Positions 17,766 through 27,594 of a DNA stretch of 64,000 nt are shown here, piece after piece. The position numbers and the translations under genes were made by a program. Numbering within the stretch: the stretch's first letter is position 1; every line of letters begins with the position of its first letter. Below the pieces are notes generated by a model. The model did not search any database, was not told the origin of the DNA, and saw only the letters and a list, made by a program, of their open reading frames with translations. Origin of the DNA: Ferdinandcohnia salidurans (lineage in GTDB: Bacteria; Bacillota; Bacilli; Bacillales; Bacillaceae_L). The DNA lies in assembly GCF_042680725.1 (NCBI RefSeq), contig NZ_JBHUEK010000010.1:186001-250000 (forward strand). The letters run 5' to 3'.

Positions 17766-18949
17766 GAAAAAATTCTTGGGTCTGGTCATTTCTGGTCATT
17801 TGTTTAAGTGTATTTGTTATTGCAGGCTGTAGTGGAGGTTCACAACAAACAGAAGGAGAAAACAGTGGAGGCGATGCTAAGCCTAGCGGGGAATCCTCAG
17901 ATACAATTAAAATCGGTGTTATCGTTGCAGAAACTGGTCCAGCATCTGCGTTAGGTAAACCTGAAGTAGACGTTGCGCGATTACTTAACAAACAACTTAA
18001 AGACAAAGATTTTAATGGGAAAAAGGTAGAGCTTATCATCGAGGATTATGAAACAGACGACACAAATGCAGTCGTGCTTATGAAAAAAATGATTTCAGAA
18101 CATAATGTTACGGCTGTAGTTGGTGGAACTCAAACAAGTACGAGTGTGGCACTTATGGGTGTGGCTGCTGAAAATAAAATTCCACTCGTTGCGTTAGGTG
18201 TACTGAATAATGACCAATTTAATGAATACACAGTTCAAGCTCCACAAAGCAATGAAACAGTTCTTCAAAATGTCATTGATTATTTAAAAGATAACAATAT
18301 TGATAGTGTTGCTTGGATCAATGCAAGGGATGGTTTTGGTCAGACTGGACTTCCTGTTTTTGAAGGAATGGCAAAAGAAAATGGGATTGAAATTGTAGCA
18401 AAAGAAGACTTTGATGCTGAAGCTACTGATATGACTGTCCAATTAACAAAAATTAAGCCTAAAAATCCAGGTGCCATCATTATTTGGTCACGTCCTCCTG
18501 GAGCAGGAATAATTGCGAAAAACTATTCACAATTAGGCATTGATGTTCCAATGATACAAAGCCATGCTGTAAGTAATCAAGGATTCTTAGATCAAGTTGG
18601 AGCAGATGGGGTAGGAGTGTTGGTTCTTGGAAGTAAATTAAATGTTCTAGATTCATTAGAAGACAACGAACAAACTCAGCTCTTTAAAGACTTTGCGGAA
18701 CCATTTATAGAAGAATACGATTATAACCCAGGTCCATTCGGTGGTTATGCGTATGATGGGATTCAAATGGTGCTACAAGCTATTTCCGAAGGTAATACGG
18801 ATTCCGAATCTATTAAGAAATATTTAGAAACAATCTCTTATAAAGGTGTTACAGGAACCTATAATCTATCACCAGATAATCGTAATGGTGTTGAAGGTGA
18901 TGGTATGGCCATCCTTAAGGTTGGGGAGAGTGGCTGGGAATTAGAATAG
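17762..18949 (+). CDS. Branched-chain amino acid type (LivJ-like) substrate-binding lipoprotein
   Basis: 395 residues; the lipobox VIAGC puts the lipidated cysteine at residue 23. The mature protein starts IKIGVIVAETGPASALGKPEV, the typical opening of type I periplasmic binding proteins of the Liv/urea/aromatic-acid group. The gene overlaps the ligase stop codon by 4 bases. Within a beta-oxidation operon the ligand is more likely a carboxylic acid (fatty, aromatic or branched) than leucine. Confidence 0.9.
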   Translation: MRKNSWVWSFLVICLSVFVIAGCSGGSQQTEGENSGGDAKPSGESSDTIKIGVIVAETGPASALGKPEVDVARLLNKQLKDKDFNGKKVELIIEDYETDDTNAVVLMKKMISEHNVTAVVGGTQTSTSVALMGVAAENKIPLVALGVLNNDQFNEYTVQAPQSNETVLQNVIDYLKDNNIDSVAWINARDGFGQTGLPVFEGMAKENGIEIVAKEDFDAEATDMTVQLTKIKPKNPGAIIIWSRPPGAGIIAKNYSQLGIDVPMIQSHAVSNQGFLDQVGADGVGVLVLGSKLNVLDSLEDNEQTQLFKDFAEPFIEEYDYNPGPFGGYAYDGIQMVLQAISEGNTDSESIKKYLETISYKGVTGTYNLSPDNRNGVEGDGMAILKVGESGWELE

Positions 18950-18970
18950 CATTTTTAGACAATCAATTGA

Positions 18971-18998
18971 AGCATGTATGATGTGAGTCATGCATGCT
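18971..18998 (+). other. Stem-loop after the binding-protein gene
   Basis: AGCATGTATGA pairs with TCATGCATGCT around a 6-base loop (one G-U). It has no T run and is probably a 3' stabiliser of the binding-protein mRNA segment. Confidence 0.5.
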
Positions 18999-19029
18999 TT
19001 CTGAGTTCTTTCGTTAAAGGAGGCTTACA

Positions 19030-19902
19030 ATGGATGCCGTTATTCAATATTTGATCACAGGCTTAACTACCGGAAGCATCTATGCATTAATCGCGATAGG
19101 GTTCGTGACGATTTACAATGTGACAGGCATTATTAACTTCGCACAAGGTGAATTCGCGATGCTTGGCGCGATGTTTTGCATCACTTTTTCAAGTCTTGGA
19201 TTACCGATATATGTTGCTATTTTATTAGCTGTGCTTTGTACTGCATTGATCGGATTTGGTGTTGAGAAACTTGCAATCGCACCAACGAAAAGTGCAAGCT
19301 TTATCAACTTAATTATCATTACAGTTGGATTATCAATGGTTCTTAAAGCAATTGGATTATTTGCTTGGGGAACGTATCCGAAGTCTCTTCCTGCTTTTTC
19401 AGCTAATAACCCAATTCAAATTATGGGAGCTGTATTAATGCCACAGAGCATTTGGGTCATATGTACTCTATTTTTCCTACTAGTACTTCTTTATTTCTTC
19501 TTTGAAAAAACAATTACAGGATCGGCGTTAAAAGCATGTGTTGTAAATCCAGTAGCTGCTAGGCTAATGGGAATCAATACCTCCTCCATGTCTACATTGG
19601 CATTTGTTTTAAGTGCAGCCGTAGGAGCTATTGCCGGGATTGTAATCGCCCCTGTAACAGGTGCAACCTATGATATGGGGTTAATGCTTGGATTAAAAGG
19701 CTTTATGGCCATGATTATCGGAGGAATGACGAAAGTTCCTGCTGTAGTAGTTGCAGGCTTTTTAATTGGAATTATTGAATCTTTTTCAGCAGGATATATT
19801 TCCACTTCATACAGCGATGCGATAAGTTTTGGAATTCTATTACTTGTTCTATTTGTTGCACCAAATGGAATTATGTCAAAAGTTATTGGGAATCGCGTGT
19901 GA
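19030..19902 (+). CDS. LivH-type ABC transporter permease
   Basis: 290 residues, about eight hydrophobic helices. The opening YLITGLTTGSIYALIAIGF and the motif GIINFAQGEFAMLGA are typical of LivH, as is GLKGFMAMIIGGM near the C-terminus. RBS AAAGGAGG. It forms the membrane channel with LivM encoded next. Confidence 0.92.
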   Translation: MDAVIQYLITGLTTGSIYALIAIGFVTIYNVTGIINFAQGEFAMLGAMFCITFSSLGLPIYVAILLAVLCTALIGFGVEKLAIAPTKSASFINLIIITVGLSMVLKAIGLFAWGTYPKSLPAFSANNPIQIMGAVLMPQSIWVICTLFFLLVLLYFFFEKTITGSALKACVVNPVAARLMGINTSSMSTLAFVLSAAVGAIAGIVIAPVTGATYDMGLMLGLKGFMAMIIGGMTKVPAVVVAGFLIGIIESFSAGYISTSYSDAISFGILLLVLFVAPNGIMSKVIGNRV

Positions 19903-19914
19903 GGAGAGGGGGGA

Positions 19915-20949
19915 ATGAACATGTTGTATCCTAGTCGAACGAAACCACTGATTCTCATGCTTATCACGATAATCGTGCTTCCACTAGTATTCAATAATTC
20001 TTATATGCTAAGTCTATTTATCCTAATTGGAATTTATAGCATGGTCACAATTGGATTAAGTCTCCTAATGGGGTATGCAGGCCAAATATCACTTGGGCAT
20101 GCAGCATTCTTTGGATTAGGTGCTTATATGACAGGAGTTTTAACGACAAGTTATCAAATGTCTTCATGGATTGCACTCATTGTTGGGGTACTAGTAACAG
20201 GCCTGTTAGCCTTTATAATCGGAATTCCTATATTAAAATTGAAAGAACATTTCTTAGCATTTGCAACTATTGGTGTCAATGTCATTGTGTTTATTTTATT
20301 ACTAGGACTTACCGATATTACAAAAGGTGCTGCTGGCTTATCGGGAATCCCAAAATTGAATCTTTTTGGATTCGTTTTACAACAAGAGTTGAGCTTCTAC
20401 TATTTTATTTGGGGGATTGTTGTTTTAATCGTAATCCTTTCCCTTAATATTGTACATTCTCATGTTGGAAGGGTGTTAAGAGGCATTCATGATAGTGAGA
20501 TCGCAACAAGGTCTTTAGGTATCAATGTTGCAAAGTTTAAACTTCATATTTTTGTATTAAGTGCCATTTTTGCCGCAGTTGCAGGAAGTATGTACGCTCA
20601 TTTTATGAACTTTATTACACCTTCTACCTTTCACATATTAGTCTCGATTCAATTTTTAGTAATGGTCGTAGTAGGTGGGTCGCAATCCATTTGGGGAGCA
20701 ATAGCAGGTGCCTTTTTAATGACGATGCTCGGTGAATGGGTAAAGGATTACCTTCCATTGCTATTCGATGTAAGTGGAGAAGTTGAAATCATTGTGTATG
20801 GTCTCGTCTTAATCCTTGTCGTTATGTTTATGCCAAAAGGACTTATCCCAACAGGTGCCACCCTTTATGAACGGGTCAAAGATAAAATTCGTCCGGTTAC
20901 AAGAAAGGAGGACGTTGTCGTAAATGAAAACAACCATCCTGCAGATTAA
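19915..20949 (+). CDS. LivM-type ABC transporter permease
   Basis: 344 residues, about ten hydrophobic helices. LLMGYAGQISLGHAAFFGLGAY is the LivM signature and LRGIHDSEIATRSLGINVAKFKL the coupling loop. The start may be 19915 or the ATG two codons later; both follow GGAGAGGGGGG. The end overlaps the next gene by 26 bases. Confidence 0.92.
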   Translation: MNMLYPSRTKPLILMLITIIVLPLVFNNSYMLSLFILIGIYSMVTIGLSLLMGYAGQISLGHAAFFGLGAYMTGVLTTSYQMSSWIALIVGVLVTGLLAFIIGIPILKLKEHFLAFATIGVNVIVFILLLGLTDITKGAAGLSGIPKLNLFGFVLQQELSFYYFIWGIVVLIVILSLNIVHSHVGRVLRGIHDSEIATRSLGINVAKFKLHIFVLSAIFAAVAGSMYAHFMNFITPSTFHILVSIQFLVMVVVGGSQSIWGAIAGAFLMTMLGEWVKDYLPLLFDVSGEVEIIVYGLVLILVVMFMPKGLIPTGATLYERVKDKIRPVTRKEDVVVNENNHPAD

Positions 20950-21694
20950 TCATTTAACGAAACGATTCGGAGGAATTGTGGCTGTAAACGACGTCTCCTT
21001 CACAATGAATCAAGGAGAAATACTTGCTGTTATTGGTCCGAATGGTGCTGGGAAAACGACGTTATTTAATATGATCTCCTCCGTTCTACCAAGTACTAGT
21101 GGTGAGGTTTGGTTTATGGAGGAAAAGCTTAATGGGACACCGGTTCATAGTTTAGCTTCTAAAGGGATTACTCGTACGTTTCAAAACCTTCAAATCTTTG
21201 ATAATATGACCGTTCTTGAGAATGTAATGCTCGGTGTTCATCCACAAATGAAAACGAATGTTTTTCTTGCGGCATTAAGAACTAAGGCGGTAAAAAAGGA
21301 TGATGAAATGGTAAAACAGCTAGCTGAAGAAGCTTTGGAAAAGGTAGGAATCCTTGAACAAGCAGACCAAATTGCAGGAAACTTACCATATGGATTACAA
21401 AAGCTTTTAGAAATTGCACGTGCAATCGTTTCGAAACCAAAGCTTGTTTTACTTGATGAGCCAATGGCTGGGCTTAATGATGGAGAAGCTGCAAAGGTTG
21501 CCGATATCCTACTCGACATGAAGCAAGAAGGTTATTCATTTCTATTTGTGGAACATGACATGAATACAGTTATGAAAATAGCAGATAAAATTGTTGTAAT
21601 CGACTTTGGAAACAAGATTGCTGAAGGGACACCAGAGGAGATCAAGAAGAATCCAAAGGTGATTGCTGCCTATTTAGGGGAGGAAGTACTATGA
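20924..21694 (+). CDS. LivG-type ABC transporter ATP-binding protein
   Basis: 256 residues. Walker A GPNGAGKTT, Walker B LVLLDEPMAGL, H-loop VEHDMNTVM. The signature position has NLPYGLQKLLEIARAI, the LivG form. RBS AAAGGAGG lies inside livM, so translation is coupled. It works as a heterodimer with the next ATPase. Confidence 0.92.
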   Translation: MKTTILQINHLTKRFGGIVAVNDVSFTMNQGEILAVIGPNGAGKTTLFNMISSVLPSTSGEVWFMEEKLNGTPVHSLASKGITRTFQNLQIFDNMTVLENVMLGVHPQMKTNVFLAALRTKAVKKDDEMVKQLAEEALEKVGILEQADQIAGNLPYGLQKLLEIARAIVSKPKLVLLDEPMAGLNDGEAAKVADILLDMKQEGYSFLFVEHDMNTVMKIADKIVVIDFGNKIAEGTPEEIKKNPKVIAAYLGEEVL

Positions 21695-22422
21695 CACTCC
21701 GCACAATCAATCTTACAACCTATCATGGTAGAGTTAAAGGAATCGATGGAATCAATCTAGTAGTGAATCCTGGAGAAATCATATCGATTATCGGAGCGAA
21801 TGGAGCAGGAAAAAGCACATTGCTCGGAACGATTTCAGGTACTTACAAGCCAACGGAAGGTGAAGTCTTATACAATGATACATCGTTAACGAGAGTAAAG
21901 TCTCATAAAGTCGTTGAACAAGGAATTTCTCTTGTTCCTGAAGGACGTCAAATCTTTTCCAATCTAACAGTTAAGGAAAATCTGATTCTAGGAATGTATT
22001 TCAAATACCGAAAAGAAAAACAGATTGTTTCCCCCAAAATAGACCGAATGATTGAGATGTTTCCAGGATTGCAGAAGCATATGAATAGCGTTGCAGGAAC
22101 ATTAAGTGGAGGAGAACAGCAAATGTTAGCCATTGCAAGGGCATTGATGTCTGATCCAAAAGTGATCCTTCTAGATGAGCCTTCAATGGGATTAGCGCCT
22201 TTAATCGTAAAAGAGATCCTTGATATTATGAAGCAAATTAGGGATGAATTTGGAGCAATGGTGATCTTAGTTGAGCAAAATGTAAAGGCAGCCCTAAGTG
22301 TTGCTGATCGAGCATATGTTATGGACAGAGGGAAATTTGTCCTTGAAGGCAGAGCAGATGAATTAATCCAAAATCCACTCGTTCAATCCACATATTTAGG
22401 TTATACAGAGAAAGTCATATAG
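21691..22422 (+). CDS. LivF-type ABC transporter ATP-binding protein
   Basis: 243 residues. Walker A GANGAGKST, then LVPEGRQIFSNLTVKENL (LivF hallmark), signature TLSGGEQQMLAIARAL, Walker B ILLDEPSMGLAP and H-loop VEQNV. It overlaps livG by four bases (ATGA). Confidence 0.92.
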   Translation: MTLRTINLTTYHGRVKGIDGINLVVNPGEIISIIGANGAGKSTLLGTISGTYKPTEGEVLYNDTSLTRVKSHKVVEQGISLVPEGRQIFSNLTVKENLILGMYFKYRKEKQIVSPKIDRMIEMFPGLQKHMNSVAGTLSGGEQQMLAIARALMSDPKVILLDEPSMGLAPLIVKEILDIMKQIRDEFGAMVILVEQNVKAALSVADRAYVMDRGKFVLEGRADELIQNPLVQSTYLGYTEKVI

Positions 22423-22435
22423 AAGGGTGATATAA

Positions 22436-23560
22436 GTGAGCTTTATCGTAACAGATGAACAGCAAACAATTAGAAGTTTTGCACGTGACATCGCAAAGAA
22501 TGAAATTACACCTTTTGCACGGCAGTATGATGAGGAAGAAGAATTTCCGCTAGAAATCATAAGAAGACTACATGAGGTAGGTCTATCGAACCTAGCAATA
22601 CCAGAGGAATATGGAGGGCCGGGTATTGATAAGCTCTCACACGCTTTAATCGTTGAAGAAATTGCAAGAGCATGTGCGAGTGTTGCAACAAGTATCGAAG
22701 CGAACTCTCTTTCTTCCTATCCTATCCTTGTAGGGGGAAGTGAAGAGCTTAAGAGAAAATATCTAACCCAATTAACAAGAGAAGGAAAGTTTGCTTCGTT
22801 TGCCCTGACTGAACCAGGTGCAGGTAGTGATGTTAATTCTCTGAAAACGACCGCGATCAGAAGTGGTGACGACTACATTATTAACGGAGAAAAATGTTTT
22901 ATTACAAATGCAAGCTACGCTGACTTTTTTGTTGTGTTAACCACTGTAAAAGATACTGGTTTTACTGCTTTCATTGTAGATCGAGATTCAGAAGGATTAC
23001 AGGTAGGTGTCAAGGAGAAAAAGCTTGGCTTACGTGCCTCTAATACTGCATCTGTTATTTTCGAAGACGTTCGAGTTCCCACATCGAACCGCATTGGTGT
23101 GGAAGGTGCTGGTTTAAAAATCTTTTTACAAGGGCTCATGAATGCAAGACCTATGGTGGGGGCTCAAGCAGTAGGAATTGCTCAAGGGGCCTATGAAGAT
23201 GCCCTTGCTTATTCAAAGGAAAGAACTCAATTCGGAAAATCGATTTCCAATCTGCAGGCGATCCAATTCATGTTGGCTGATATGGCGATGAATATTGAAG
23301 CAGCAAGACTCCTTGTTCATCAAGCTGTCCAGTTTTTACAATCGGGTACACCATCCATCAAGCATGCTTCCTTTGCAAAGTGCTTTGCCTCTGATACTGC
23401 AATGAAGGTAGCGACAGATGCCGTCCAAATTTTTGGTGGCTATGGATTTATTCGTGATTACCCGGTAGAAAAGTATTTTAGAGATGCAAAAATCATGCAA
23501 ATATACGAGGGCACGAATCAAATTCAACGAGTTGTCATCGCTAAAGAAATCCTTAAATAG
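22436..23560 (+). CDS. Acyl-CoA dehydrogenase
   Basis: 374 residues from a GTG with RBS GAAGGGTGA. The FAD/substrate segments FALTEPGAGSDVNSLKT and ITNASYADFFVV and the C-terminal IYEGTNQIQRVVIAKEIL carry the catalytic glutamate position of short/medium-chain enzymes. It introduces the 2,3-double bond, completing the beta-oxidation set (ligase, dehydrogenase, hydratase, 3-hydroxyacyl dehydrogenase, thiolase) in one operon. The electron acceptor (ETF) genes are not in the window. Confidence 0.93.
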   Translation: MSFIVTDEQQTIRSFARDIAKNEITPFARQYDEEEEFPLEIIRRLHEVGLSNLAIPEEYGGPGIDKLSHALIVEEIARACASVATSIEANSLSSYPILVGGSEELKRKYLTQLTREGKFASFALTEPGAGSDVNSLKTTAIRSGDDYIINGEKCFITNASYADFFVVLTTVKDTGFTAFIVDRDSEGLQVGVKEKKLGLRASNTASVIFEDVRVPTSNRIGVEGAGLKIFLQGLMNARPMVGAQAVGIAQGAYEDALAYSKERTQFGKSISNLQAIQFMLADMAMNIEAARLLVHQAVQFLQSGTPSIKHASFAKCFASDTAMKVATDAVQIFGGYGFIRDYPVEKYFRDAKIMQIYEGTNQIQRVVIAKEILK

Positions 23561-23650
23561 GCCTTTCTATATAAATTAAACGCTTTAAGAAGGAATTCGA
23601 AACATCGAGTGGAATGTATATAGAAAACAAAGTATAAGGTGGCGATTTTT

Positions 23651-25849
23651 TTGAAGTTAACGAGTGAACGAGAAAAGTTAATGAAGAAAATTGATAATCA
23701 TTTACGAACGATGGCGCGCCACCTTGTTACATTTGACACGATTGAAGAAACGCTAGATTACTTGTTAGAAGGATTTTATAAGGAATATGCATGTGATTTA
23801 GTGGGAGTCGTCCTTTATGAAAAAGGAAGACTTGTCCCCAAGGTTTGGAAAGGAGAACAGTTTACAATCGATCAAACACTTCACTTAGATGTAAAAGACT
23901 GCTCTCCTAAACTCCTTAAAAACGCAATATGGTGGCAGAAGGATAAACGTGAAGAAACCAACTGTGCCTTTCATACTGCAATCAAGAATGAAAACCTATC
24001 AACATGGTTTACAGTCCCCCTACATAATCTTAACGAAAGCTTTGGACTCTGCGTAATTGGCTTTCGTGAATTTATTCCATTAATCATTGAAGCAGAACAA
24101 ATTTTTACAGAATTCGGTCATGATGTCGCTTCCTCATTAATCATCGCACGTGAGAAGGAAAGTCAAAAACGAAAAATGAAGGGAATTGAATGGATTAAGG
24201 AGAATATCCTTCCAAACTCTTCAATTGAACATATCATTGAAAAAGTGGTCGAACGTGCATGTAAAGGAACCCAAGCAAGTGGTGCCTGCGTCTATTTATA
24301 TGATGAAGAAAACACATGCTTTGATCTCCATCCCCCATGGTATGGGCCTGTTGGCCATCCAATTAAGATTAAAGTAAATTCAAATAAATCACTGGATTCC
24401 TATTTTCCATGTGTTGAGGTATCAGGAGGAACTGAACTCACAGTTCCTTTACTTGTTAATTTAAAGACAATTGGCGTTATTTATGTCACTACCGGTGGGG
24501 AAGGCTATTTTACGGAAGAGGATCTGGAATTTCTGAAATTTGTTTCTGACTTCGTTTCTATGCAAATCGAAAACGCAAGACTTTATCGGTTCGAATATGA
24601 AAGCAAAAAAAGTCTTGAAACCATACTAGAGCACCAACAGGAATTAGTAAAAAAAACAGTAAAAGGTGCAGATTTAATTGAGATCACAAATACAATTAGC
24701 GCTATGATTGATAGTACCGTATTTTTATACGACAGATTTATGAATCCAATTACCTCAAAAGTTAAACAGGAGGAAAAGCACCTTCAAAACGAATACGGAC
24801 ATGAAATCATCAAGATGAAAAGCGAAATCATTAAGCTTCGTACCGAAGATCTGACAATTAAAGTAAATGGCACTGGCTTACATGTACTCCCCATTTTGCA
24901 GGGAAATAAAGCTTTAGGGTATTTGATCGTGAGCTTATATCAGAAGAAAATGCACCGCTTGATTCGCCTTACGATTGACTATGTATTAAATGTATATGCA
25001 ATCGAATTCATTAAACAAAAACTCGTTCTTGATACAAAAGAACAAATTCAAGAAGGCTTCATCAATCAATTGTTTGCAGAAACGATTGAAAATCCCGAGA
25101 AAATTATTCAATATGCAACTTTAACCAATTGGAATATACTTGAACCCCATACGGTTGTAGTAGGCTCATTCTATGTAGCCGATGACGCAGGCGAGAATGT
25201 CGTGGCGATCGAAGCAAAGAAATCAAGGGTATGGGACCAAATGAAGTCTGATTTATCTTTTCATTTTTCAAACATGATCTTCAGTCGTAAAGGTGAAGAT
25301 TTTATTATCATTGCTCAAACACCAAGCGAGAAAAATGTATGGGAACGACTTTATAAACTTCTTTCAGATTCAACAAAAAAAGAAAAGATAACAACCTATT
25401 TCGGAATCGGTGGGAGCACAACAAAACTAGAAGATTATTATGATAGTTACATAAAAGCGTCCAAAGCGAAAAATGTTATCATGAATCGTAATCCAGACGG
25501 AGGCTATGCACTATACGATGATCTCGGTGCCTACACCATTTTAAGTAATACAAGTGATTTAGCATCAGCCAAAATCTTTATTAAGAATAACCTTGGGGCT
25601 TTGGTGCAATATTCGGAAAAAAATAACGTTGATCTCTTCGGGACGCTTAGGGTTTATCTTCTTCATAATGGCAATGTAAGAGAGGCCTCTAATGCACTGT
25701 TTATACATCGAAGTACACTAGAATATCGGATTGACCGTATTGCTGAACTATTAGATGTCGATTTAAATGACGCGGAGGTAAGGTTTGAGCTGTTAATGGC
25801 GTATAAGCTTTATAGCCTTTTTGATTTTGATTCATCTGAATTGATGTAA
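23651..25849 (+). CDS. GAF-domain transcriptional regulator with PucR/CdaR-type C-terminal HTH
   Basis: About 732 residues from a TTG at 23651 with RBS AAGGTGG; the GTG at 23639 lies in that RBS. Two GAF-like domains (roughly residues 30-175 and 195-330) are followed by a middle region related to the CdaR/PucR GGDEF-like domain. The C-terminus is a PucR-type helix-turn-helix (FGTLRVYLLHNGNVREASN then IHRSTLEYRIDRIAELL). It lies 90 bases after the acyl-CoA dehydrogenase gene on the same strand. By position it is the likely activator of the beta-oxidation/Liv operon, sensing the acid or its CoA ester with a GAF domain (inference). Confidence 0.85.
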   Translation: MKLTSEREKLMKKIDNHLRTMARHLVTFDTIEETLDYLLEGFYKEYACDLVGVVLYEKGRLVPKVWKGEQFTIDQTLHLDVKDCSPKLLKNAIWWQKDKREETNCAFHTAIKNENLSTWFTVPLHNLNESFGLCVIGFREFIPLIIEAEQIFTEFGHDVASSLIIAREKESQKRKMKGIEWIKENILPNSSIEHIIEKVVERACKGTQASGACVYLYDEENTCFDLHPPWYGPVGHPIKIKVNSNKSLDSYFPCVEVSGGTELTVPLLVNLKTIGVIYVTTGGEGYFTEEDLEFLKFVSDFVSMQIENARLYRFEYESKKSLETILEHQQELVKKTVKGADLIEITNTISAMIDSTVFLYDRFMNPITSKVKQEEKHLQNEYGHEIIKMKSEIIKLRTEDLTIKVNGTGLHVLPILQGNKALGYLIVSLYQKKMHRLIRLTIDYVLNVYAIEFIKQKLVLDTKEQIQEGFINQLFAETIENPEKIIQYATLTNWNILEPHTVVVGSFYVADDAGENVVAIEAKKSRVWDQMKSDLSFHFSNMIFSRKGEDFIIIAQTPSEKNVWERLYKLLSDSTKKEKITTYFGIGGSTTKLEDYYDSYIKASKAKNVIMNRNPDGGYALYDDLGAYTILSNTSDLASAKIFIKNNLGALVQYSEKNNVDLFGTLRVYLLHNGNVREASNALFIHRSTLEYRIDRIAELLDVDLNDAEVRFELLMAYKLYSLFDFDSSELM

Positions 25850-25939
25850 AGAAGTTTTAGCTTTCCCTCACCATTCCGGCATTAACTGAAGTTGAGATAT
25901 TCGGTAGAAATGTTGAACAATAAAAATAGAGTGCGGAAA

Positions 25940-25969
25940 AGAGCTGTCCATTTAGACGGCTCTTTTTTT
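25940..25969 (+). terminator. Rho-independent terminator
   Basis: AGAGCTGTC and GACGGCTCT pair (one G-U) and a run of seven T follows. It closes the beta-oxidation/regulator unit. Confidence 0.85.
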
Positions 25970-26057
25970 GCTGTCAACCTTGTGAATGAGAATGGCTGAA
26001 CTTGTAAAATCTACTAGTAAGCAGAAACACGCATTTAATTCACAGGGGGTTTTATTA

Positions 26058-26894
26058 ATGAAAAAACAAGTTTTTTTTCTAATTTCCATCATCCTTACAT
26101 TTGCTTTTTTCCTGGTAGGATGCGGTGGCACTGATCAAGACAACAACAATGCGGGAAATGAAGAAAACAACGATACCGAACAAACGGGCTCTTTATTTGA
26201 TGAAATCAAAGAAAAGGGAGTGCTAACAGTAGGAACAGAAGGTACATATGCACCTTATACTTTCCACAATGAAGAGGATAAATTAACGGGCTATGACGTG
26301 GAAGTGATTAGAGAGGTAGCAAAGCGTATGGATCTTGAAGTTGAGTTTATGGAAACTCAATGGGATTCAATGTTTGCTGGTTTAAATTCAAAACGATTTG
26401 ATTTAATTGCAAACCAAGTGGGGATAAATGAAGACCGTCTCGCTAATTATGAATTCTCAGAACCATATACCTATTCCTCAGCTGTTCTGGTTGTACCAAA
26501 GGATAATAGAGATATAGCTTCGTTTGAGGACTTAAAAGGTAGGAAAGCTGCCCAATCTTTGACAAGTAATTACGGGGCAATCGCTCAAGAAAATGGCGCT
26601 GAAATCGTAGGTGTAGAGGGGCTCGCTCAGTCGATTGAATTGATTAAGCAAGGACGTGCGGAAGCTACTGTTAATGATAAGCTCGCAGTCCTTGATTATA
26701 TAAAATCACAGGGTGATGAGAGTATTAAAATTGCTGCTGAGTCAGATGATGTTTCAGAAATGGCTTTTACTTTTAATAAAGGGAACGAAGACTTGGTAAA
26801 GGCAATTAACGAACAGTTGGCTGCAATGAAGGAAGATGGGACATTAGCAAAAATTTCGCAGGAATGGTTTGGTGAAGATGTTTCTACAAAATAG
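26058..26894 (+). CDS. tcyA: Cystine-type ABC transporter substrate-binding lipoprotein
   Basis: About 278 residues from the ATG at 26058 with RBS CAGGGGG; the open frame reaches back to 25986 without an RBS. Lipidated cysteine at residue 22 (FLVGC). The mature part has VLTVGTEGTYAPYTF, then FMETQWDSMFAGLNSKRFDL and AQSLTSNYG, and ends in KEDGTLAKISQEWFGEDVS. This matches my memory of B. subtilis TcyA, an SBP_bac_3 protein for L-cystine. Permease and ATPase genes follow directly. Confidence 0.85.
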   Translation: MKKQVFFLISIILTFAFFLVGCGGTDQDNNNAGNEENNDTEQTGSLFDEIKEKGVLTVGTEGTYAPYTFHNEEDKLTGYDVEVIREVAKRMDLEVEFMETQWDSMFAGLNSKRFDLIANQVGINEDRLANYEFSEPYTYSSAVLVVPKDNRDIASFEDLKGRKAAQSLTSNYGAIAQENGAEIVGVEGLAQSIELIKQGRAEATVNDKLAVLDYIKSQGDESIKIAAESDDVSEMAFTFNKGNEDLVKAINEQLAAMKEDGTLAKISQEWFGEDVSTK

Positions 26895-26940
26895 CCTAAT
26901 TTTCACGATTACTGCCAATATGGAGGGATGGGAGTTATTT

Positions 26941-27582
26941 ATGAACTCCCTTCCCTCCATGCTTTCTGGAGCGATTCAATATACAATTCCACTCACACTT
27001 ATATCATTTATAGGTGGACTTATCCTTGCTTTGCTCACAGCAATCATGAGATTGTCCAAATCTAAACTCATTCAGATTCCGGCTATTATCTATGTTTCAG
27101 CGATTCGCGGAACGCCTTTACTTGTCCAATTATTTATTATTTTTTACGGACTTCCCAATATTGGAGTCAATATTGACCCTTTCCCGAGTGCAGCCATCGC
27201 GTTTATTTTAAATGTTGGCGCCTATGCATCAGAAATTATACGTGCATCTATTTTATCAATACCAAAAGGACAATGGGAGGCTGCGTTTACAATTGGAATG
27301 ACAAGATGGACAGCCTTAAGGCGCATCATTCTCCCGCAAGCAGCAAGGGTCTCCGTCCCGCCATTGTCTAATTCATTTATTAGCCTTGTAAAAGATACAT
27401 CCTTAGCTTCATTGGTGCTGGTGGCTGAATTATTTCGTAAGGCCCAGGAGATTGCTGCAAGGACGTACGATTTCCTCCTTTTATATCTGGAAGCTGCTCT
27501 AATCTATTGGGTAATTTGTTTCATTTTATCACTGTTTCAAGAAGTACTCGAACGAAGGTTAAGTCGACATGTCTTAAAGTAA
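26941..27582 (+). CDS. tcyB: Cystine-type ABC transporter permease
   Basis: About 213 residues from the ATG at 26941 (RBS GGGAGTTATTT). The frame opens upstream at 26869 but there overlaps tcyA. The HisM/GlnP-family permease shows IRGTPLLVQLFIIFYGLP and the coupling motif WEAAFTIGMTRWTALRRIILPQA. Confidence 0.87.
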   Translation: MNSLPSMLSGAIQYTIPLTLISFIGGLILALLTAIMRLSKSKLIQIPAIIYVSAIRGTPLLVQLFIIFYGLPNIGVNIDPFPSAAIAFILNVGAYASEIIRASILSIPKGQWEAAFTIGMTRWTALRRIILPQAARVSVPPLSNSFISLVKDTSLASLVLVAELFRKAQEIAARTYDFLLLYLEAALIYWVICFILSLFQEVLERRLSRHVLK

Positions 27583-27594
27583 AGGGGTGAGGGT

